Notes under the pieces: generated by a model
The model's input: only the letters and a program-made list of their open reading frames with translations
Told to the model about the DNA's origin: nothing
The model's database searches: none
Shown here: positions 24,349-35,925 of the stretch, one piece after another
Layout of the letters: every line of letters starts with the position of its first letter
Position numbering within the stretch: position 1 is the first letter of the stretch
Program-made: the position numbers and the translations under genes
NCBI GenBank assembly: GCA_958450325.1
Contig: OY288259.1
Span: forward strand, 59,236,987-59,300,986
Length of the DNA stretch: 64,000 nucleotides
Reading direction: 5' to 3'
Source of the DNA: Agrostemma githago
Taxonomy: Eukaryota; Streptophyta; Magnoliopsida; Caryophyllales; Caryophyllaceae

Positions 24349-25218
24349 GGGTATGAAATAAAATACACTTGCCTAGTGCCAAAACAAATATTTTGTGAAT
24401 GACTCGTAATTGTTTCTGTTGATCTGATACCATGTTATATATTTCGATAATTGTTTTATAAAATGGTGTTTTATGATGGTATGTATGGATGCTAACTTTT
24501 GATTCCTTGGAACATGGATTATGATTACATCTTGAAGTTGGATGATTGGGTGTTGTGTCGAATATACAAGAAGAACAATACTCAGAGGCCGATGGATCAA
24601 GATCGAGAGGATTCCATGGAAGACATGATGATGATGGGGTCCATATCGACTATGTCATCCCTTCAGAACCCGATCCATTCAACAATGGGACACCACCACC
24701 ATCATCACCATAATCCATTTCTTACAAAAACAACCTTGAATTACAACAACAACAACAACCACCACAACCCTCTCCTAGAAACACATGAACATCACCCATC
24801 CACTTTCTTTGAGGGAATGATGAGTAGTAGTACTAACCATGGCATGGACCTAGCATCACCTTCTACTAGCACCATGCCGTCACTCAAGCGCACCATGACG
24901 TCCGTCTACTGGCCCACCAACGACCACCACGACTCCAAAAGACCGCCCCTGGTTCATTTGAGCAACAACCTCGACGATTGCAACAACAATGACACCAACA
25001 CCACCACCAACAACAACAACATGGGTCATCAAGATATTGGAAGGGGGGAGAATGAGGGTGATGATCAAGTAGGGAATAATAATGGGAATAATGATGATGA
25101 CAACAATATGAATAATTCTCTTACAAATCTTATTAACCAACAATCTATGTTGGGTAATATTTCGGATGGAGTGTTTCGACAACCATATCCTATTCCCGGC
25201 TTGAATTGGTACTCTTAA
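23102..25218 (+). CDS. NAC transcription factor, NAC2/NARS type (3 exons)
   Basis: Exons 23102-23351, 23835-24145 and 24538-25218 join in frame to 413 residues. The N-terminus MESTDSS is the signature of the Arabidopsis NAC018/NAC056 (NARS1/2) branch, known for roles in seed coat and embryo development and senescence. The NAC DNA-binding domain covers about residues 37-199: LPPGFRFHPTDEELV, DLYKFDPWELP, WYFFSPRDRKYPNG, a GYWKATGTDK core, WIMHEYRL and DDWVLCRIYKK. Introns follow the usual NAC positions (phase 1 after WELP, phase 0 before LDDW). The C-terminal activation region is low complexity, with seven His and many Asn, and ends PGLNWYS. Residues 8-26 are an Ala-rich tract then eight Gly, between MESTDSS and the domain. 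A nuclear regulator; target genes cannot be inferred here. Start chosen by the family N-terminus; an in-frame ATG at 23084 is unlikely. Confidence 0.95.
24307..24348. repeat. (TAA)n microsatellite in NAC intron 2
   Basis: About 14 TAA units inside the second intron of the NAC gene; a natural length polymorphism. Confidence 0.95.
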
Positions 25219-26446
25219 TCTGGTTATTCGAATTAGATTATATATATGTTCATATATATGAGTTCGAGTTGAGTTCAGTCCAGTCCGTGTTAGAAGAAAA
25301 AGAAGATTGAAGATGGTATTATTATTATTCGGGTTTTTAGTTATTGATTCAAGTTTGGGTTTAACTTGAGGGAGATTTTTAAGATGAAGCATGAGGAAAT
25401 GAATTCTCTTAACAATTTCTTTTGGTTAATCTTTTTATACTTGGATTAAATTGCATGGTGATGCTCTACATAGGTAGATAATCACCATGCACCATGCAAC
25501 ATGCAACATATACAACATTTTATTATTATTATTATTGTCATATCATTAATAATAGGCTTTTATATATAGATAGCTAGGTAAAATGAAGGTAATTGATTTT
25601 TGAGTTTTGGTTGTTGAGAGATTTTAAGAAGGGGGGGCAATTAGAGGGGGGTTTAATTAAGAAGTGGGCCTAATTATTATTGTGTTAAGCACAATAATTG
25701 CATGATTATCTTGTTGATAATGCAGTTTCAACCTCCTCTTGCCTCTCTTTCACCAAAACCAGAAAAAGGTATTGATACACCATATATTATTATACTTTAT
25801 GTAATCTCAATTAGAGTGTGTGATTATGATCGAGCTTTGTATATATATAGAATAAAAGACAAATTATAGTCTATAATATCTTGTGATTAAGTTTGCGTTT
25901 ATAGGATACCACTACAAATTATCAACTTCTTTTTTTTTGTACATTTTAATTTGTATTTTTAAATATTTACCTTGGTGAACTTTTTTTTTTTTTTTTTTTT
26001 TTTTACCTTTGTGTTAGCTTGTTATTATCGATATTACTATGATCTGGTCACTCTTTCTGTATCATCTCGGTCATTTGATTAAAATACTTCTCACAAGAAA
26101 TATAAAACGTCAACAAATGACTGAGACGGTTGGAGACGACAATGGATCGGAGATTATAATATGTATGGAGCATTTGGAATAATTAAGCTAAGTTAAGCAA
26201 TATGGTTCATTGTCTAGTGATCAACAATGTGAGTCATGAAGGAGTACCAAAACCCTAAAAAGGTAAGATTCTTAACTCTTTATCTCTAATTATACTTTTG
26301 TGGCAGGCTTGTTGTTTAGTGATTATTGGCAAAATGCGAGTACTAATTTTAATCAGTTTTATTATGTGCATTGTATTTTCCCAATTACTCAAATATACCC
26401 TTTACTTACCCTTCTTTTTAATTTTATGCTACCATTATTTTTGTGG

Positions 26447-26491
<45 letters not shown>

Positions 26492-26767
26492 CCAACTAGT
26501 TATTACCTTTCTTTTGTTATTGGAATTAAATCACATTACGGATTATTCTATAAGACCGTCTCATACTATGAAATGCATAGTCCAAATATATGAAAACACT
26601 ACTTATTTATTACGACTTACGAGTACTAATAAATGATATTGATAATTCGATCTGCACAATTCTCTTTAAGGTTTCCTACTTATAATGGAAGTATATATAT
26701 AGAAGCTATTCACTCTATTAAAAAAGTAGCAATATTTAGTAAAATAGTAGGAGTATTTATTTATTTA
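25219..26767. other. NAC 3' flank and intergenic DNA
   Basis: The 3' untranslated region of the NAC gene probably occupies the first few hundred bases; the exact poly-A site is unclear. Further on are a T-run (25981-26004), a decayed MITE near 26045-26155 with inverted CATTTG/CAAATG arms, and a (TA)n run at 26448-26488. No further gene seen. Confidence 0.5.
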
Positions 26768-27241
26768 GGGTTATTTCATGACAATAATACCAACTATAAG
26801 GGGGCTTCTTAGATTAATCTCAACTATATGTAATCTCGTTTTAATATGAACTATGCCTTCATTAATCTCCCATTGATATAGATGACCGGTTACCTAGAAT
26901 ACCGGTTAAACCTTCCTATTTAGTTTCGGCTATTGGTTAATTTTTTTTTGAATCTTCCCAAAATTCATCTTGCATTTTTTTTTTTTCTGATTAGTATTAT
27001 AGAAGCAATGAAAAAAATGCTTAATTTTCTTGTTGTTTTGGCTTTCATGAACGACGACGGAACACTCAAGGACCCTAGAAAGTCACAACCGGTCACTATT
27101 ACCGGCAATAGCAGGTCATAATTTTGCCCATAACAAAATGAGATTAATGAAGGCATAGTTCATATTAAAACGAGATTACGTATAGTTGAGATTATTCTAA
27201 GAAGCCCCCTCATAGTTGGTATTATTGTCATGAAATAACCC
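26768..27241. mobile_element. Mutator-type MITE with ~100-bp inverted arms
   Basis: The left arm (GGGTTATTTCATGACAATAA onward, to about 26870) is repeated inverted at about 27135-27241 (ending TTGTCATGAAATAACCC) with few mismatches. The flanks ATTTATTTA at 26759-26767 and 27242-27250 form a 9-bp duplication, the size made by Mutator-like transposases, although the word is low complexity. Inner ACCGGT-type words at about 26884-26910 and 27089-27105 are also roughly inverted. There is no transposase; the frame inside is not a gene. Confidence 0.85.
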
Positions 27242-30200
27242 ATTTATTTATTATTATTTTTTAATTTTTTTTAAGAATGTCTGAATAAACCTATTTATAT
27301 ATTTGGTTAACTATTTGTAATAAATAAATGAGACGGTTTTTCAACTAAGACGAAACATATAAACCAACCATTATTTTTATTAAAATATTTATATTATTTT
27401 ATTAAAAGTTTCTGTATATAAATTTGTTCATATGGAGTATTTTAAAACTTATTTATATATTTTATCGGAAAAATAAATATCACAAATTAGTAGAGTATCA
27501 CATAGTCGATATATGGACATATGGTACTATCTATAAGAGACGAGTTCACAATTAAAATTAGAATAAATTGATTTCACGTAAGACTAAATAAACCGTCTTA
27601 TAGAAAACTCACTGACTTCTCCTCAAGTGGTACTCACATGTAGTATCTATTTATCTAAATTTTCGAGTTCGTATTCATGTGTGACCCTTGGTAGGGTTTA
27701 TGGCACCATGGCAATTACTCAATTAGTGACGAACTTGAGGGGTTTTGTACAAATTGTACGTTAAAATGTTTATTATATATTTTGTGTTTTTAAATTTGAT
27801 GTGAATTTATTATTATCACGTAGAAACACAAGTAAGACATCATCATAATGGCACTAATACTTGACTAGTACTAGTAAATCACATCATAATTAAAGTATTA
27901 AATTAATTGAACCTCATTATTTATGAGTATATAATATAGTTTGATCTGATACAGCTACCTGTTATCAAAGGCAAAGCCAACAACATATATATTTCCTTCG
28001 TCATTGAAAAAGACAAAAAAGACTCGTAATTTTGATTTCTTATAATTTCTAAGCTGGTGATGGTGACTAATTAAGATCGATCTTGTGTGATTACATGCAT
28101 GTATAAAGATCGATACTACGTGCTCCCTCTTGTTTTATTTATCGCCTCATTTCATCAACATATGTGATGAATATTTTAATGAAATTGGATAATGAATAAA
28201 AATCGGAGAGGGTATATTTTAGTTAATTACTGGAGTATTATTATGGAGTATATAATATATTATATTCATATATATATACTAAGTTATGAACTAAATTAAA
28301 ATGATACTCCGTAAGAGTAATTGTTAATTAAATAACATCAATTCTTGTTTGCAACGTGATATCCGTCACAAGGTAGACTTACTCATTAAATGATGGAATT
28401 ATACGACTAGGTGTAATATAATTGGTTTTTATGTTTCTGAGTTTCATTATAAAGTATTTGAACAGTGTTATAAAGTTGATGAGTTTTGATATAAAAACTT
28501 TGACATTCTTCACATTTATTTTGCCCATTTGCTAATAAGAGTCTTTAAGACGAGACTTTCAAGGTATATTTTGACTTCTTTTTTTGTTGAAATGAGATTT
28601 TGTGAAAGTTAATTTAATTATATATATAAATCTTATTTTTTTTTTAAATTGACGTATCAGGACCATTTTTTTTTTAATATGTACCATTAAATATCGATAA
28701 TTTTGACCCCAAAAAAGCGATTGAAAAGTACTCCCTATTATTCTCCATACTATCTCTTGAAGGTACTTATAATTTAATTTATTTGTTGATTTTAAAATAA
28801 ATTGATGTAATTTTAATAAAATCTATAAACTATTTAAAAAGGGAGGATGACCAAAAAAATCACTTTCTAGTATCCTTAAACAACTAAACACAATGCTAAT
28901 GTTTCCATCATTGTGAAAAAGGACAGTGATTAATTAATTAATTAATTAATTAATATATACTTATATAAATTGATGTAAAAGTTGTGAATTTTATTTGCAC
29001 CACATTTTATGTATATCAACAAAATTTACCACACATGTCATTCTTTCATGTATTTATTATTGATAATTGATGTTAATTAATAAAGTCGTAGGGTGTAAAT
29101 TTAATTTGCACCTAGCTAGCTCGTTTTATCCCAACAAAATTTACCTCGGTTGTCATTCTTGTAACTTGAGTGCGTTTTCTTAGATTCCATTCCATTTATC
29201 TTTGTCTAAATTCTCTTTATTTGATACTCGTACTAGTTTAGTCCTCGTACAAATGCACGACTTATTATTACGATATAATGGGTTAGCAATAACGATAATG
29301 GACTAATTTGAAAATTATTTCTATTATTGTGCAAAGATCTCACATATCAATTTTTTTAAGAGATACTCAAATATTTGGACTGATTTGCAATCAATAAATA
29401 TATTACCTCTTTTTATATAGATTTTTAATTATTCGTTATTCATGATTTTCTTTTACAACAACTAAAATTGCGACACGTGTCAATTTACTTCTCTTGTGGC
29501 TTCTCTTTTAGTATAATAGAGATGGTATGTATCAGATTCAATATGAGTAAAGGTCGAGATTTTAAGGTTTTGGTTGAGTTGAATTCTTCATATATTTGTC
29601 TAAATATTTCTCTTAATAACTTATTGACATATGCCCTAAGGGCACACCTTATAAAAGTCATATTTCTATGTGTTAGAATTGGTCTCTTAGGAACCGTTTT
29701 AGGAAGATGTAATGTTAAACAAATTTAACAAAGTAAACAAATAATGAAACGATTGGAGTACTTCTAAAATTATCGGAATAGGAAAAAAAAAATCCGTCCC
29801 GATGGAAAATAAATTTCAGTTTAACTCTAACCTATCATTCCCGAATGAGATTATAGAACTTTGCGCTTGGTAAGACTTGGCCGAATATAAGTTTTCAATA
29901 CGTGCCACAAACACGAATCTAAATCTGGCGTAAATTAATTCAAATCCAATCCATTATCATTCCTAACCCGTTCTAAAAAAAGGTACGGGTAATCGGTTTT
30001 GTTGAATAATTGCCTCATTTCCTCGTGCGTAGAGGGTTCAAAAATCAAAAGACGTTTTATCTCATAGACTCAAAGATTAGACTCCGTTTAGTAAACTTAG
30101 CGTTCACATTCCAGTCTAAACAGTAGATTGACCATTAATCTACTAATTTCATATGTTTGGTTAGCGTACTACTTCAATAACATATTAGTCAGAATCTACT

Positions 30201-30370
30201 ATTTTTTGAATAGGTTGATAATAACACCCTATTGAAAAAGAGATTGAATTTATAATGAAAACAATCTAATTTTTCTATATACTCCATATAAAGTTGAACC
30301 CGAGATCTATATATGAAATGTTACATATTACGAAGTAATTATTAATTGTTCAATTAACTTTATAAAAGTA

Positions 30371-30464
30371 CTCCCTCCGGTTACTAATTTTCGTCTCATT
30401 CCATTAAAATACACCACATAAATATTCATGAAACGGACGAAAAATAGTAACAGGAGGGAGGGAG
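30371..30464. mobile_element. Short Stowaway-like MITE (94 bp)
   Basis: CTCCCTCCGGTTACTAATTT at the left and ACTATTTTTCGTC-type sequence inverted at the right (GACGAAAAATAGTAAC, then AGGAGGGAGGGAG), TA on both sides. It folds almost end to end. Confidence 0.8.
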
Positions 30465-30545
30465 TAAAGAATTACTAATTGTTAATGACGTTGGGAGTAT
30501 ATATATAAAGGTAGTTAATCTCATGTGAGATCGTCACACGATAAT

Positions 30546-30547
<2 letters not shown>

Positions 30548-30594
<47 letters not shown>
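30548..30594. repeat. (TAA)n microsatellite
   Basis: About 15 TAA units just after a GTGAGATCGTCACACGAT segment; simple repeat. Confidence 0.95.
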
Positions 30595-30600
<6 letters not shown>

Positions 30601-30920
30601 TATATGTGAGAGGTCTCACGATAAACTTATCGTGAGGATATGACGGGTCTGGTCATACAAAAAATTATAAGAAATTGTGATAAACTTATCGTGAGACCGT
30701 CTTATACAATAAATTGTGATATAAAGGTGGTTGCAATGCGTAGATTTTTATTTGATTTGAAAAAACATAGGCAAAGATATTTTGAGTTTTGATGGGCGGC
30801 CATGCCATGCATGGTTTTATCTTAGGATTAAGGGTGCATTGAATTTGAATAGTGATAGGCTTTAAGTATATTCCATTCGCAAATGCCTTTGCTTTTTCTC
30901 GGTTATAGATTAACATCAAG

Positions 30921-31090
30921 TCTTCTTTATGACGGATATATCTGTCATGAAGATATGATGGGTCAAGTACTAACTACTTGATAGATAATCACATGACATT
31001 TTCTATTTCCTATGCACTATGCATTTTTGTTACACTATTTGACTCGTCACACGTTTATAACAGATAAGACTGTCACATACGAGAATTTGT
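30921..31090. repeat. Dyad-ended foldback MITE, well preserved copy
   Basis: Left end TTTATGACGGATATATCTGTCATGAAG, itself a dyad, then GATGGGTCAAGTA. Right end TTTGACTCGTCAC, then ATAACAGATAAGACTGTCAC, a second dyad, and GAGAATTTGTG. Length about 170 bp. The element can form a large foldback plus a small hairpin at each end. Non-coding. Confidence 0.6.
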
Positions 31091-32269
31091 GCAGAATAAA
31101 TAATGTACGAGTAGTCCGTATGTGTATGTGTATGTGTGGGTCCACCATACATCTTATCTCACTTTCATCACCAACGAATCATTATCCTATCCTAAAACCA
31201 CACTAATTAAATCTACTTTAATCACCTTTCTATTTTTGGTAAACCTTCTCTTTAACTTTATCTAATTTCCCACCATTTCTTACCTAATTTAGTATTTTTG
31301 TTTCATTTCATTAAATCAAAATTTCTACTACCATCATCATGCATGTACCTCCTCTTGTGGAGGAAGCTTTTCTTCTAAACCCCCCTAGTTAATTTAATAA
31401 GTTAGTACGATTGTACGAGTAATATATAATTTTGGATTTTTTGTATTACAACGGTTGTATACTTGTGGACATGACATAGGTCCACCCCGACGCGGCCACG
31501 CGCGGGTTTGGGTAGGCGAATGAATCTCCATATGAGAAGGATCGAATTGAAATTTAGGTCTATGTGGAGTCGCCACCGAATTTTATGGTTATTCGGAACC
31601 GTTCGAGCCCACTCTATGTCGTAGTGGGCCGTATACAAAATACGGCCCATTTCCGATGTCAGAGTTTATTGGGCTCGTCCCTTTGCATATCGATATAGAT
31701 GCCGACTTGAGCGGTTAATCGTATATTGAATGACTCTCGTGCGCCAACGGTTTCGGGCATCCGGAAACCGAGGTTCTGAGTAAGGGGTGAGGGTACGTGT
31801 TGGGAAGCCCACAAAGGACACCCAACCCCGCCCGCACATTAGCGGCCTCTACTAAGAACTCGAATGACTTTCTAATACGCGTGCTAGTAAAACGGGAAAA
31901 TGATATGCAAAGATTTATTTTCCCTAAACATGCGAATGTAATTGAAAGGGTTTCTAAGTCAATTTAATGCAACTAAAATTAACGTCCAAGTTGTATTTTA
32001 GCATGCGGGTTCATTTAGTACAATAAACGAACAATAATTAAATTGGCAAAAGAAATAACAAACGCGTTAGTAAACGATGTAATGATATAACGAATAATAA
32101 CGGTTTATGTAAATATGAGATGAGATGAAAAGGTGCAAATATGAGATGCATGGTTTGAAAAGATAGTAATACACATGATTGATTAAACACGTGTTGACCT
32201 AAATCATAAATTACTACCGAGTTCGCAAAATAGAATAATGTACGACTTGCATTTTAGTCATTATGTGGT

Positions 32270-32491
32270 CACTCGGTCGAGTGGTCAATAGACTCGATCG
32301 AGTAGACCTTTAAAAAAGATTTCTGTTTTGCGTTTATGACCGTACTCGGCCGAGTTATTGACCAACTCGGTCGAGTACATGGCCACTCGACCGAGTCACT
32401 GTGAGACTCGATTGAGTGGTGGTCATAATTAGCATTCTGACTCGATTCTAGGGTGTCACTCGATCGAGTGACTAAGGCACTCGGTCGAGTG
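32270..32491. repeat. Cluster of ACTCG(A/G)(T/C)CGAGT palindromes
   Basis: Eight 12-base near-palindromes of the form ACTCGNNCGAGT or one mismatch from it start at about 32271, 32292, 32344, 32365, 32386, 32406, 32458 and 32479. Many are spaced 21 bases apart (32271/32292, 32344/32365/32386/32406, 32458/32479), i.e. two helical turns. The copies alternate CGATCG, CGGTCG, CGACCG and CGGCCG centres. They lie inside the LTR-like element. A protein-binding or siRNA-related role is possible but unproven. Confidence 0.85.
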
Positions 32492-33288
32492 GCACCTGTA
32501 CGAACTTGGTTCGTTTGCTATTTAATTGTTGACTTTGAAATTGCTTTTGATTTTTGATAATCGGACATAAATATTGCACAATTTATGTTCGACTTGGTTT
32601 TTTATAAATCGCGAATTTTGTTGAACCGAATATAAATATTGTTGAATTTATACCCGATTCTAAAATTGAATACTCATCCTATCCCATATTCGATTATTGA
32701 ATCGATATGGGATATTTAGAGTGAAAAATAAAAAGGATGGATTAATTTTAGTCGCTTTGAATTAATTATCGTGATATGAATAAATCACGTTAATTAATTC
32801 ATATGACTTGATTGTTAGATTCGATATCCAATTATGGAATTGGTATCGAATCTAAAATCGACGCTTTACTTGAATAGTAAAAAAAACTTGATTCCCTCGA
32901 CTTTTCCGACATCGAAATAAATCCCTAGGGATTGTGATGTCGGATCCGTGTCAACGGGTTTCGACCCTTATTAAAAATTGACTTTAGAAAATTGATGAAT
33001 GCAAAATTGATGATGATAACGAGAAGTAATAACGGCATCTTGTTTAAGTTGACTCATCTCAATAATCAAATAATCGGGGTACCGGGATAAGCGACCGTCA
33101 ACGCTGTGTGCAGTACACTTGTATGTTCGTGTTTTCTTATCCCGATATCCTTCTTACTCGACACAAATCAATGAGTATTTTAATATTTTAATACTAAAGA
33201 TATTATAGATATTATGATGCGATGACTAAAATAATAAAAAAACGAAAAAAACGAGGAAGAATGATGAATGCGCAATAATAATGATAAA

Positions 33289-33463
33289 ATAACCGTAACA
33301 CTAATAATAATAATACGAAATAATAATAATAATAATAATCATACGTAATAATAATAATAATAACAATAATGCGTAATAATAATAATAATAATAATCATAC
33401 GTAATAATAATAATAATAACAATAATGCGTAATAATAATAATAATACATAATAATACGTAGTA

Positions 33464-33511
<48 letters not shown>

Positions 33512-33532
33512 TATAGTAGTACGTAATAGTAG

Positions 33533-33571
<39 letters not shown>

Positions 33572-33680
33572 TATATAGTAGTAATAATAATAATACGTAG
33601 TAGTAGTGCGTAATAGTAATATATAATAATAATACATAATAATAATATGTAATAATAATATATAATAATGGTAGTAATAA
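33289..33680. repeat. TAA-rich compound microsatellite
   Basis: About 390 bases of TAA/TAATAG units broken by ACGTA- and ATACG-type words, inside the LTR-like element. The long minus-strand Leu/Tyr-rich open frames here are artefacts of the repeat. Confidence 0.9.
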
Positions 33681-33847
33681 TGCAAAAAAAACGAGAAAAG
33701 AGGGAAAAGGAAAGAAAAATGGGTTTGTCACCCTCAACCTACATGTTTCAGTCTCGGTACGGACTCGTAAACGCGGCTTTAACACGGGAGTCTTCGAGGT
33801 GTATGAAGGCTAAGTTGTGGTGGCTCGGATTGAATCCCTAGAACTAG

Positions 33848-34095
33848 GTTTAGGGTTTGCTCAAGTCGGTTTTCCTAGGGTTTTTCTAGGGTTGGTAAAA
33901 ACGTAGTATGTGTGTAGGATGTAGATTGCTAGGGTTGTAGATAATTAGGGTTTTTTTTGTGATGTGTAGATGTCCTAGAGTGTACTAGGGTATACTAGGG
34001 TTTTTGAGGTTGTGAAAGTTGTGTAATTGTGTTGCATGGGGTTGCTTATATAGGCAAAGCTAGGGCACCTTGGTGTCTAGGGTTTTGTGCCTTGA
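33848..34095 (+). repeat. TAGGG-rich segment within the LTR
   Basis: About nine CTAGGG/TTAGGG words within 250 bases, several as CTAGGGTTT, the reverse complement of the plant telo-box AAACCCTA. They are scattered rather than tandem. Confidence 0.7.
34045..34052 (+). promoter_or_regulatory. Possible LTR core promoter (TATA box)
   Basis: CTTATATAGGCAAAGC follows the TAGGG-rich stretch about 370 bases before the 3' border of the element. The position would fit a U3/R boundary if the LTR is read on the plus strand. Transcription is not shown by sequence alone. Confidence 0.35.
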
Positions 34096-35752
34096 CGGAC
34101 TTGATTTGATGGCCCGTTTGGAGGCGGACCGTGGGTGAGCTACTCGGAAACGGCTTTGACCGGGTTTTAATCTGGTCGCTAAAAGTCGGTTTTATTTCCG
34201 GTGTCGGTTTTGACCCAAATTAGTCTTGTTTGACTCGGAATGATCCACTGGGCCTGGATTTGAGGTCTGTTTGGTGAGGTTTGTACTCCGTAAGTGTGTT
34301 AGCCAACGATTAATGGATTTGAGCCCGTATCCGAGCGCGTAGAAACACGTTAGCGTCCGATCATCATCGGGTGATTTTTGGAAACTGCCATAGACACCTG
34401 GCGGTCAAAATGCGGGTGTCTACAATACTATAATGTACTGTAACTATTGTGTACAATCGTTGTACAATGCGATAGTAGTAACAATTTGCAATTTATGGTA
34501 AAATGTGATAATTTTAAGGTTAGTTAGTTACCGATTTCATATAAATAGTTACCACGTTTTCGTATCAAAAAGTGGTCACTATCTATTTAACCTAACGTTT
34601 TCAAATAGTTGTATACTGTTGATTAGCAGGTTCGAAAAGTTTTCAAACAGGATAAGCAAAATCCCGTATGTATGATGTGAAAACAAGACTTCATTTGATG
34701 TACGGAGTATTAATTAAAGTAGCACTATCAAATTTCATTTTCGTTCTTATGATTTAATTAAACTTTCAAATCGATATTAATTTTGATCGAATAGAGTATC
34801 TCAAGTCCATTTGGCAGCCATGTTTATATACGTGCAGTGAGACAAAGAAATACTAATCCCTAGTATAGAAACCACATAAATTAGCAAGTTCAAAAGGTTA
34901 TTAGATTCGGGTCTAAAATTCCGAGGGTTTAAAAATTTGTCTAAATCATGTAAAAATGAGACTTTGACATAAAAACAATGCAATGCCAAATTTCATTTTT
35001 GTAATTAAGTTGATATTTTGAACAAGGCGATTGGAATTTATCCGACGACAGTTTTCTTTATATGTGTACGTAGAAAGACAAAGAAGTACGCATCTTATAC
35101 ACATATGCGAATATGCAGTATGTTAGTAGTTATTGATTGAGATATATACAAGGACATACATAAACCTCATAAATTAGCAAGTTTAAAAGGTTATCAGAAT
35201 CTGGACATAAAATTCCCAGGACCTAAGCCACGTAAATATAGGACTTCTACGTACTTCGATATAAAGCGTTGTTAATTGAATTTCTTCTTCTTGTAATTTA
35301 AGCTCTCAAATTATTGAGATATTTTGTATGCACAAGGTCTTTCAAATTCATTTGATGAGATACTTATTCGAACTTAATAAGTAGAAAGACAAAGAAATAC
35401 GTATGTTATACGTATGAGTGGTAGTAGTTATTGATAGATATACGGGGACATACATGAACCTCATAAAATTAAATTTGTCCAATTACTTTTGTTTTTACCT
35501 TGTGATTCCATTAACTTAAAAGGTGGTTAGAATTGCAATTTGAGTAGATTAGATACCATTATTTTCATGCATTTACACGACATATTTGTCAATTTGACAA
35601 ATGATAAGACAGATTATACTTATTACATGCCACAACACAAGTGATGTTACATTTTACTCCGTTTTTTTGTTTTGTTTCCATGTGAAAGTAAAAGGGGTAG
35701 AAGATAATAATAAAATAAAATAAAAAAAAAAAAAAGAAAAAAAAGTAAGTCT

Positions 35753-35925
35753 CCTTTGTAACGGATATATCCGTCACAAGGGAATAACGGGTCAAATAAT
35801 ATTATTGGATTAGAAAAGATAAAGTTAGTGGGTAGTACATGACTTTGTCTTATTCACGCAAATGATTATTATTTGATCCGAAAAATATTTATGACGGATA
35901 ATTCTGTCACAAACAAGAATTTACC
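35753..35925. repeat. Dyad-ended foldback MITE, best preserved copy
   Basis: Left end TTTGTAACGGATATATCCGT is a dyad, followed by ATAACGGGTCAAATAATATT. The right part has AATGATTATTATTTGATCCG and then the dyad GACGGATAATTCTGTCAC and ACAAGAATTTA. The inner arms pair over roughly 20 bases. Length about 170 bp, no coding capacity. Confidence 0.7.

Larger units (their letters stand above)
27251..31463. other. Intergenic with several MITEs
   Basis: No gene supported. Contains a Stowaway-like element at 28123-28212, a (TTAA)n run near 28930-28952, another Stowaway element (30371-30464), a (TAA)n run (30548-30594) between GTGAGA/TCTCAC-type inverted words, and a foldback copy (30921-31090). The 29468-29728 open frame is unassigned. 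Confidence 0.55.
31464..34424. mobile_element. Solo-LTR-like element, 2961 bp, with perfect 5-bp TSD
   Basis: The segment starts TGTGGACA and ends TGTCTACA, giving TG...CA termini with short inverted ends (7 of 8). It is flanked by the perfect 5-bp duplication ATACT (31459-31463 and 34425-34429). Base composition shifts sharply at the left border. There is no gag-pol frame and no internal pair of repeats, so a solo LTR left by recombination is the best reading; a complete non-coding element is the alternative. Near the left end it has a GGAGTCGCCACC segment that I recall from plant LTR-retrotransposons. Inside are an ACTCGATCGAGT palindrome cluster, a TAA-rich tract, TAGGG-rich DNA and a TATA box. 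Confidence 0.8.

Noticed and set aside
24880..25392. Minus-strand frame of 170 codons opposite the NAC gene
   Set aside because: Shadow of NAC exon 3; Val/Ile runs are the complement of the Asn/His codon runs, and there is no ATG-based support.
33339..33785. Minus-strand Leu/Tyr-rich frame of 148 codons
   Set aside because: Translation of the TAA-rich microsatellite inside the solo-LTR-like element.
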